Shown here in pieces: positions 61,001 through 64,000 of a stretch of 64,000 bases of DNA. This DNA is from Rhinopomastus cyanomelas. Lineage: Eukaryota; Chordata; Aves; Bucerotiformes; Rhinopomastidae. The DNA lies in contig VXBP01005586.1 of the NCBI GenBank assembly GCA_013400115.1, forward strand, positions 1,063,537-1,127,536. The letters are read 5' to 3'. Within the stretch, counting starts at the first letter, position 1. Every line of letters starts with the position of its first letter. The position numbers and the translations under genes are program-made. Below the pieces are notes generated by a model. The model ran no database searches. It was not told the origin of the DNA and saw only the letters and a list, made by a program, of their open reading frames with translations.

Positions 61001-62988
61001 CATTAAAAAACAAAAATTATCTTCTTATCCAAAAGCTGCCAGATGCCAAGGCATTGCACGAGAATGGTTTCCTTGGAAATCTGAGCAATTCCAACCCCTT
61101 CTGCAGGCACTGCATGGGAGGAGATGAGAACACCAAATGTAAACTGAGGTCTGAAAGAGACCCTAATCTGCTGGTGCAAATTATAGAGACTGGACTCAAG
61201 ACCAAGCCAGATGGGGCCCTAGGCTACCTGGTCTAGGGAGAGGTGACCCTGCTCAAGGCAGAAGGTTGGAACTAGATGATCTTTGAGGTGTCTTCCAACC
61301 TAAAACATTCTGTGATTCCATGACTACTGAAATGTGATTTAGAGTTAACTAGTGGGCAGTTTGTGTTGTCCTTCATCACCAAGCTAAGCACACTGTACGA
61401 ATAAACCCTGATTAATCAATCAAGGCAGGTCTTGCATATTCCAAAAAACCTATCAGCTTCTCGGAAATTCTAAGCTCAGTCTTTAGCTACAACTAGCCTG
61501 TAGCTAAAGGGCATTCATAATTTTGCAAAACGGAATAGTCAGAAGGACAGTCAGAATAATAAACTCACAAGTGTACAGTTTTTAGTATTAAAGGTTTTCA
61601 TAGAATCATAGAATCATTACAGATTGGAAGGGACTTCGAAAGATCATCCAGTCCAATCCCCCTGCCACAGCAGGATCACCTAAACCAAGTCACACAGGAA
61701 CCCATCCAGGCGGGTCTTGAACATCTCCAGTGAGGGAGACTCCACAACCCCCCTGGGCAGCCTGTTCCAGTGCTATGCCACCCTCACCGTGAAGAAGTTC
61801 CTTCTCAGGTTGATGTGGAACCTCTTATGTTCCAGCTTACAATCATTGCCCCATGTCCTATCACTACATGACACCGAGAACAGCCCAGTGCCATCCTCCT
61901 GACACCCACCCCTCAAATATTTATAGACATTAATGAGGTCACCCCTCAGTCTCCTCCAAGCTGAAGAGAGCCAGCTCCCTCAGCCTCTCCTCGTAAGGGA
62001 GGTGCTCCACCTCTTTTATCATCTTCGTTGCCCTATGCTGTTTTGATGTCCCCACCAAATCAGGAGCAAATTGCTCTGGTTCAGAACCATTTTTGTATTT
62101 TCATTAGTATAAACAGGCCCCCAATTACCAATCCTTCCTATTATTCCAGAAGGTATTATCAATTTATGCTGAACACTAAAGTCAAACTGTTCCTTACACG
62201 TGACCCTTTAGCTAGCCAAAAAGTGTGGGAAAGGGAGCATGGCAAATTTCCTTCAATTATTAGCCTGCCACATGCCACTGCCAAATCCCTTCTTTACCCT
62301 TCTCCCAGCATTTCAGATATATTTCTCAATGTTTAAGGAACCTTAAAAACCCTAAGACTTTACCAGAGTAGTTAAGATCTTTGATTTTCTGTATATTTTG
62401 TCTGAGTTCTCAACAACTCAGAATTAATCTGTTTGCTTTCCATGACAAAATCACAGAACATTTGGGATTGGAAGGGATGTCAAAACATCACCTAATCCAA
62501 TCCCCCTGCCAGAGCAGGATCACCTAGACCAAGCAGCTCAGGAACATGTCCAGATGAGCTACAAATGTCTCCAGAGACAGAGATTCCACAACCCCCCTCT
62601 ACTAGATACTTCTCCACCCCTTGGTAAAAGCTCGGGTGTAAAAACCAGCAATGGAATCAAGCTATTAAAACACAAAAAAAAAGCAGGTGAAGAGGAGAAT
62701 GGACCAATGCAAATGACTAAAAGAGTAAGAACGTCATAATTATTTATGTATAATGATAAACAAACTCCACACTTAAATGCACACCAGCTTAGGTCAACAG
62801 AGTAATAAAATACAGACAGCACCTACCTTTTGGCTTTGCATTTCTCAAAATAACACTAATAAGTTCAGGAACATCAAAGTAGGCAGCATAATGCAGAGCA
62901 TTCATGTTTGTCCAGCGGCTCCGTAAACTGATATCAGCACCCAAATCAATGAGCTGTGTTGCAAATTTTACAGCAGTTTCAACGTCAC
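39687..62988 (-). CDS. CLIP4: CLIP4, ankyrin and CAP-Gly protein (12 exons, N-terminus missing)
   Basis: This is CAP-Gly domain-containing linker protein family member 4. CAP-Gly domains bind microtubules and the EEY/F tails of tubulin and EB proteins; the specific cellular role of CLIP4 is little known. Exons in transcription order are 62827-62988, 59430-59548, 56942-57178, 52858-52993, 52051-52191, 48626-48709, 45691-45831, 45161-45295, 42038-42161, 41203-41267, 40598-40670 and 39687-40008 (reverse strand). All phases join, giving 578 complete codons plus TGA, against about 705 residues in the human protein. Order is ankyrin repeats, CAP-Gly 1, serine-rich linker, CAP-Gly 2, linker, CAP-Gly 3. 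The remaining N-terminal residues lie beyond the right edge. No disabling change was seen. It converges on ALK, as in human. Confidence 0.96.
40598..40670 (-). CDS. CLIP4: CLIP4 linker exon (73 bp)
   Basis: The - strand acceptor is CCTTTCCCCTTAG and the donor GTGAGT. It begins in phase with two bases (GC) and ends with AG. It encodes FRRSLSTTSASSQRERNRRN then SFV and joins to SKSSVLRRSW of the last exon, matching the basic, serine-rich linker of mammalian CLIP4. Too short for a conspicuous open frame, it was found by phase continuity. Confidence 0.92.
41203..41267 (-). CDS. CLIP4: CLIP4 linker exon (65 bp)
   Basis: The - strand acceptor is TATTGCTTTTCAG and the donor GTACAA. It encodes LTGSLDSLSESPSSRTNHTF then P, in phase with both neighbours (RVQ-R before, G-FRRS after). 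The motif SLDSLSE matches the mammalian linker. Confidence 0.93.
42038..42161 (-). CDS. CLIP4: CLIP4 exon: second half of CAP-Gly 2
   Basis: The - strand acceptor is GTTTTGAAACGCAG and the donor GTAAGC. It encodes FWCGIELDKPHGKNNGSVGG, VQYFSCLPRYGIFAPPSR and VQ. It completes the CAP-Gly fold begun in 45161-45295. The signature motif reads GKNNG. Confidence 0.95.
43145..43725 (+). mobile_element. CR1 LINE 3' fragment, + orientation
   Basis: The + strand encodes the ORF2 C-terminal part: SREVTVPLYSALVRLHLEYR, VQFWTPQCEGDIEVLEQVQR, KRLRELGLCSLRKRRLRGDL and LYNYLKGHWRDVGAGLFSQV, stopped at 43546. It continues as CR1-like sequence to GATGGTTAGACTAGATGATC and CCTGATGCTTGTGTGACTCT. Its 3' end differs from that of the 24684 and 61598 copies, so it belongs to another CR1 subfamily. 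It is antisense to CLIP4. Confidence 0.92.
44346..44893 (-). mobile_element. CR1 LINE copy with inverted 5' segment
   Basis: 44346 to about 44815 is a CR1 3' end in - orientation, with landmarks such as GGATTGGAAGGGACCTCAAA, GGAGACTCCACAACCTCCCT and TTCCTTCTCATACCGATGTG. From about 44816 to 44893 the sequence switches to + orientation CR1 (AGTGCTGGGGCATGCCCAAA, then TCTAGAGCACAAGTCCT). The two parts abut, resembling a 5' inversion made during retrotransposition or a later rearrangement. Confidence 0.85.
45127..45145. repeat. CA microsatellite
   Basis: A short (CA)n tract lies about 15 bases past the splice donor of the CLIP4 exon 45161-45295. Confidence 0.8.
45161..45295 (-). CDS. CLIP4: CLIP4 exon: first half of CAP-Gly 2
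   Basis: The - strand acceptor is a long T run ending TTTTCAG and the donor is GTATTT. It encodes PYSSSPVTRKNPFDEGEIQ, VGDRVLVVGQRTGTVRFYG and MTKFAP, ending one base into the Gly codon completed by exon 42038-42161. It has the GDRVLV / GTVRFYG pattern of the first strands of a CAP-Gly domain. Confidence 0.95.
45691..45831 (-). CDS. CLIP4: CLIP4 exon: serine-rich linker
   Basis: The - strand acceptor is TTTACGCCTTGTAG and the donor GTATGG. It starts with two bases completing Gly and encodes FPGYSSSSSSTTSLEGKQN, KKQNSVSSNKQAVTRVSC and SSRISA, a low-complexity serine-rich linker before CAP-Gly 2. Sequence similarity to mammals is weak, so the call rests on splice sites and perfect phase with both neighbouring exons. 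Confidence 0.88.
45832..48625 (-). other. CLIP4: CLIP4 intron
   Basis: This 2.8-kb intron has no recognisable CR1 copy, exon or RNA. Short A/T-rich tracts only. Confidence 0.7.
48462..48549 (+). mobile_element. CR1 LINE 3'-end fragment, + orientation
   Basis: GATCCTGCTGCGGCAGGGAG, TTGGACTAGATGATCTTTTG and TTCCAATCCCTAACGTTCTG follow each other and end near GATTCTGTAA, the CR1 3' terminus. It is antisense to CLIP4 and lies about 75 bases from the exon at 48626. Confidence 0.88.
48626..48709 (-). CDS. CLIP4: CLIP4 exon: linker (84 bp)
   Basis: The - strand acceptor is TGTTTTTTTTATAG and the donor GTAAAT. It encodes LNTAKKDGAAETNFMTANRG then KAVPAKD, in phase with the exons on either side (NSG before, G-FPGY after). 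It is a lysine-rich linker of low conservation. The main support is the phase match and clean splice sites. Confidence 0.85.
49040..49318 (+). mobile_element. CR1 LINE 3' fragment, + orientation
   Basis: Landmarks in order are GGAGGTTCCACCTGAGTATG, AAGGAACTTCTTCGTGGTGA, CCCTGGAATGGGTTGCCCAG, TGGAGTCTCCTTCTCTGGAG, GGTGATCCTGCTCTGGCAGG and TTCTGTGATTCTGTA. It has an intact CR1 3' terminus. Confidence 0.92.
49365..49620 (+). mobile_element. Mosaic CR1: + orientation copy with inverted insert
   Basis: The ends read as + orientation CR1 (GTGACAGGACAAAAGGCAAT and GGAACATAGGAGGTTCCACA on the left; GGACTGGACTAGATGATCTT to CCTAATGATTCTATGAT on the right). The middle, about 49455-49557, reads as CR1 of another subfamily in the opposite orientation (GACACCGAGTCCAGCCTTTT, then GTTCCTTAAACACCTCCAGG). 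One undetermined base lies at 49558, near the right junction. Confidence 0.8.
50909..51240. mobile_element. Non-autonomous hAT-type DNA transposon (MITE) with 8-bp TSD
   Basis: The element spans 50917-51232 (316 bp). It begins CAGGGGTCCTCAGAC and ends with the reverse complement of CAGGGGTCCTCGAAC: 11 perfectly matching terminal bases and 13 of 15 overall. It is flanked by a perfect 8-bp target-site duplication, GTATAAGT (50909-50916 and 51233-51240). An 8-bp TSD and CAGGGG-type termini are hallmarks of the hAT superfamily. The interior is GC-rich with C and G homopolymers and has no transposase. It lies in a CLIP4 intron. Confidence 0.88.
52051..52191 (-). CDS. CLIP4: CLIP4 exon: end of CAP-Gly 1 and linker
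   Basis: The - strand acceptor is TTTGTCTCTAG and the donor GTGAGT. It starts with two bases completing Gly, then IFAPLSKITKASDHK, a serine-rich stretch SFVRSSSTRSSPL, and KSKKINMTHVTSKVNS. IFAPLSK closes CAP-Gly 1, and the HVTSKVN motif matches mammalian CLIP4. Confidence 0.94.
52858..52993 (-). CDS. CLIP4: CLIP4 exon: core of CAP-Gly 1
   Basis: The - strand acceptor is TTTTTGCTTCAG and the donor GTATGG. It starts in phase 0 and ends with one base of Gly. It encodes VGTLRFCGTTEFASGQWAGV, ELDAPEGKNNGSVGK and VQYFKCAPKR. The CAP-Gly signature reads GKNNG. The frame runs open into the following intron but the splice donor is clear. Confidence 0.96.
53268..53640 (-). mobile_element. CR1 LINE 3' fragment, - orientation
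   Basis: The + strand shows GACTCTGGTTGGAAAAGATC, CACATCCAGGGATGGTGACT, CACCTCCTTGGAAGCCTATT, AAAAAATTCTTCCTAATAAC and TAGTTGTAGAGAGTGATGAA, the reverse complement of the CR1 subfamily with the LYNYLKG protein motif. It is the same subfamily type as 43145-43725. Confidence 0.9.
53795..53845 (-). mobile_element. CR1 LINE 3'-end fragment
   Basis: AGAATCACAGACCACTAGGG then ATTGGAAGGGACCTTGAAAG on the + strand is the reverse complement of a CR1 3' terminus. It is a remnant of about 45 bases. Confidence 0.8.
55918..56465 (-). mobile_element. CR1 LINE 3' fragment with internal 60-bp tandem duplication
   Basis: It reads as - orientation CR1 from TTCAAAGGGACCTCCAGAGG to the ORF2 C-terminal region. 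The - strand frame includes LFERVQWRAMRMIKGLDGLP, LGLFSLERTRLRWDLI and FHLNMRKNFVTVRVTEH. A 60-base unit starting TCCCTGGGCAGCTCGTTTCA at 56061-56120 is repeated without mismatch at 56121-56180. Confidence 0.9.
56061..56180. repeat. Perfect 60-bp tandem duplication
   Basis: Bases 56061-56120 and 56121-56180 are identical: each starts TCCCTGGGCAGCTC and ends CTTCCTCATG. The duplication is confined to the CR1 copy and inserts 20 codons' worth of repeat in its relic reading frame. It is either a very recent duplication or an assembly error. Confidence 0.97.
56942..57178 (-). CDS. CLIP4: CLIP4 exon: post-ankyrin segment and first strand of CAP-Gly 1
   Basis: The - strand acceptor is GTTCTGTTTGTACAG and the donor GTATGA, with phase 0 at both ends. 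It encodes NDKGQIPADVVPDPVDMPLE, ADAAASAKEIKQILLDAVPL, MIPNYDHVTGKAM and GLKLGDRVVIAGQK. It is 237 bp, 79 codons, highly similar to mammalian CLIP4. NDKGQIPADV is the end of an ankyrin repeat, and GDRVVIAGQK starts CAP-Gly 1. Confidence 0.96.
58335..58477 (+). mobile_element. Two joined CR1 3'-end fragments, + orientation
   Basis: GCTAGGTGATCCTGCTATGA to CATCCTGTGATCCTATGATC is one CR1 3' end. It is followed directly by a second partial 3' end, GATCTTTCAAGGTCCATTCC to GACTCCGTGATTCTATG, then a run of A. The doubling may reflect nested insertion or slippage during 3' repeat priming. Confidence 0.85.
59042..59427 (-). mobile_element. CR1 LINE 3' fragment abutting a CLIP4 splice donor
   Basis: The + strand begins ACAATCACAGAACACTGGGG then ATTGGAAAGGACCTTGAAAG. 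The - strand encodes MEKRRLRGEPINVYKCVKGG and HINMRRHFFVVWVT, both from the ORF2 C-terminus. CR1-like sequence (AAGGAGTTAGGA on the - strand, cf. the RELGL-coding AGGGAGCTGGG) seems to reach the donor GTAAGG of exon 59430-59548. It has the same orientation as CLIP4 transcription. Confidence 0.88.
59430..59548 (-). CDS. CLIP4: CLIP4 exon: ankyrin repeat
   Basis: The - strand acceptor is GATGTTTTTTTGCAG and the donor GTAAGG. It starts with two bases completing Asp and ends in phase 0. It encodes VDATCSDFDFGTALHIAAFN then LCTGAVKCLLEHGANPAFR. GTALHIAA and LLEHGANP are the two helices and the loop of a canonical ankyrin repeat. Confidence 0.96.
61190..61325 (+). mobile_element. CR1-like LINE 3'-end fragment, + orientation
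   Basis: TGGTCTAGGGAGAGGTGACC, GGTTGGAACTAGATGATCTT and GGTGTCTTCCAACCTAAAAC lead to ATTCTGTGATTCC, a CR1 3' terminus of an older or different subfamily. The left boundary is uncertain. Confidence 0.75.
61598..62040 (-). mobile_element. CR1 LINE 3' fragment, - orientation (young copy)
   Basis: It starts TCATAGAATCATAGAATCAT on the + strand and follows the copy at 24684-25165 almost base for base, with roughly 5-6% mismatch by eye. A small deletion (CTCTTGTC missing) lies near 61955. It breaks off after GCCCTATGCTG at 62040. It shares orientation with CLIP4. Confidence 0.95.
62450..62605 (-). mobile_element. CR1 LINE 3'-end fragment, - orientation
   Basis: AAATCACAGAACATTTGGGA, TTGGAAGGGATGTCAAAACA, CCCCCTGCCAGAGCAGGATC and GAGATTCCACAACCCCCCT appear in order on the + strand. 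It is the reverse complement of about 150 bases of CR1 3' sequence. Confidence 0.9.
62827..62988 (-). CDS. CLIP4: CLIP4 exon: ankyrin repeat (first in window)
   Basis: The - strand acceptor is ATTCACCTTGCAG and the donor GTAGGT. It starts with two bases of a split Gly codon and ends with one base of Asp. It encodes DVETAVKFATQLIDLGADIS, RWTNMNALHYAAYFDVPELI and VILRNAKPK. MNALHYAA is an ankyrin helix signature. The exon is near-identical to mammalian CLIP4. Confidence 0.96.
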
Positions 62989-64000
62989 CTGCAAGGTGAA
63001 TTTTGTAAAGTATTCATTAGAGGTTTATTTGGCCTCAGAAAACATGCACATGTGTAACACTGAATGTGTGTTAACACCTCACTGCTCGCAGCAAAACAAT
63101 CACCATACCTCTGCTTCTAGCACTGGAATGCAGAAATCTTTTATAATAAAGACCTGAAACCTCTGCTTGTAGATAACACTATATGTTTATGTAAATTATG
63201 TGTTGCCACCAGGTATTTTAATATCTGTTAGAAGAAAACAACTGTGCACTCCGCATGCTCAAGTTGAAAGATCTGCCACCAGCACACAGCACAAAAGGTT
63301 CTGGAATGGCACTAGATTTTCAGGCACTGGAATGGGCTGCCCACAGTGGTGGCTGAATCACCATCCCTGGATGAGTTTAAAAGATGCTTAGAGGTAGTGT
63401 TGAGGGATATGATTTAGCAGTGAACTTGTAAAGTGGAACTGATGGTTGGACTCAGTGAGCCCAAGGGTCTTTTCCAACCTGAATGATTCTATGAAAAGCT
63501 AACCTCTGCCAGCCCTCACCCAGCAACTTAGGAACTCATATTAGACCTGGATTTAGGTCAACAAAAAAGTAGAAATGTTAACAGAGGTGGTCAACCAGAG
63601 TTAAACATTATCTTATTCCCACACTTACAATCATAATAATGCCAACAAAGATTTTTGTTTTCCTCTGAGAAAGAGTGAAAAAAAAGAGTAGCCAGTGACC
63701 TAAATGTTCTAATCTCACTAAGAAAACTCTCAATATCTTAGTTCAGTTAGTCTGAAACATTCAATAGATGTTTAAGGTCGTACTAGCATTTTCAGTATCT
63801 ATACACAAACTCAATGTTCAATGGACCACCACAGCTGTAACTGCCACAGTTCTGTGTCTCCCTTTCCTGATGGCAAACAAAAGAGCAAAACCAAGCATAC
63901 ATGCACAAGAAACCCCCAAAACAAAACCTTCTGCAAGGAAAATATCTGTAATAGTCAAGAGATTAGTCTTTGTGAATTAATTAACAGATCTATAATAAAG
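62989..64000 (-). other. CLIP4: CLIP4 intron, partial
   Basis: The window ends inside this intron. It contains a CR1 fragment at 63322-63496. I looked for the next upstream ankyrin exon and did not recognise one. Confidence 0.65.
63322..63496 (+). mobile_element. CR1 LINE 3' fragment, + orientation
   Basis: GCACTGGAATGGGCTGCCCA, CCATCCCTGGATGAGTTTAA, AAGATGCTTAGAGGTAGTGT, GGTTGGACTCAGTGAGCCCA and TTTTCCAACCTGAATGATTC lead to ATTCTATGA. It is the CR1 subfamily also seen at 43145-43725 and 53268-53640. Confidence 0.92.

Larger units (their letters stand above)
59549..62826 (-). other. CLIP4: CLIP4 intron between ankyrin exons
   Basis: This 3.3-kb intron contains three CR1 loci (61190-61325, 61598-62040, 62450-62605). 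59549-61190 shows nothing recognisable. Confidence 0.75.

Overview
The window is vertebrate nuclear DNA, almost certainly from a bird. Two multi-exon genes meet tail to tail: the 3' half of ALK (receptor tyrosine kinase) on the + strand and most of CLIP4 (ankyrin / CAP-Gly protein) on the - strand. ALK and CLIP4 are convergent neighbours in mammals as well, so this is conserved synteny. The avian assignment rests on compact introns (17 ALK exons in 27 kb) and on a repeat content dominated by CR1 LINEs. Most of these end in the ATTCTATGATTCT-like 3' repeat typical of birds and other sauropsids.

Layout. 1-2833 is intron. 2834-29902 holds 17 ALK exons, corresponding to human exons 13-29. They encode the glycine-rich extracellular region, the EGF-like module, the transmembrane helix, the juxtamembrane segment, a complete tyrosine kinase domain and the C-terminal tail with stop codon. 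Every splice phase joins correctly, giving 883 complete codons plus a stop. 29903 to about 31.5 kb is probable ALK 3' UTR. 31579-32735 is a CR1 element split by a 399-base assembly gap (31899-32297). 32736-39686 is intergenic sequence with no recognisable coding gene, but with a well-formed + strand poly(A) site near 35367. 62988 down to 39687 holds 12 CLIP4 exons that join in phase into 578 residues plus stop: ankyrin repeats, CAP-Gly 1, a serine-rich linker, CAP-Gly 2, a second linker, and CAP-Gly 3 with the C-terminus. The first CLIP4 exons lie beyond the right edge.

Repeats. About 19 CR1 loci were found by eye, in both orientations, and they are very unevenly spread: three in the first 31.5 kb and about fifteen in the last 26 kb. 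One clean non-autonomous hAT-type DNA transposon (50917-51232), with matching terminal inverted repeats and a perfect 8-bp target-site duplication, sits in a CLIP4 intron. A tandem minisatellite with about 21-bp units and a roughly 99-bp higher-order period lies in the ALK intron just before the activation-loop exon.

No new biological system stands out. The most interesting items are the hAT element, the CRE-like minisatellite, a CR1 insertion that abuts a CLIP4 splice donor, an exact 60-bp tandem duplication inside a CR1, and the orphan poly(A) site. Exon boundaries were read from splice consensus plus reading-frame continuity and remembered homology. No alignment was run.
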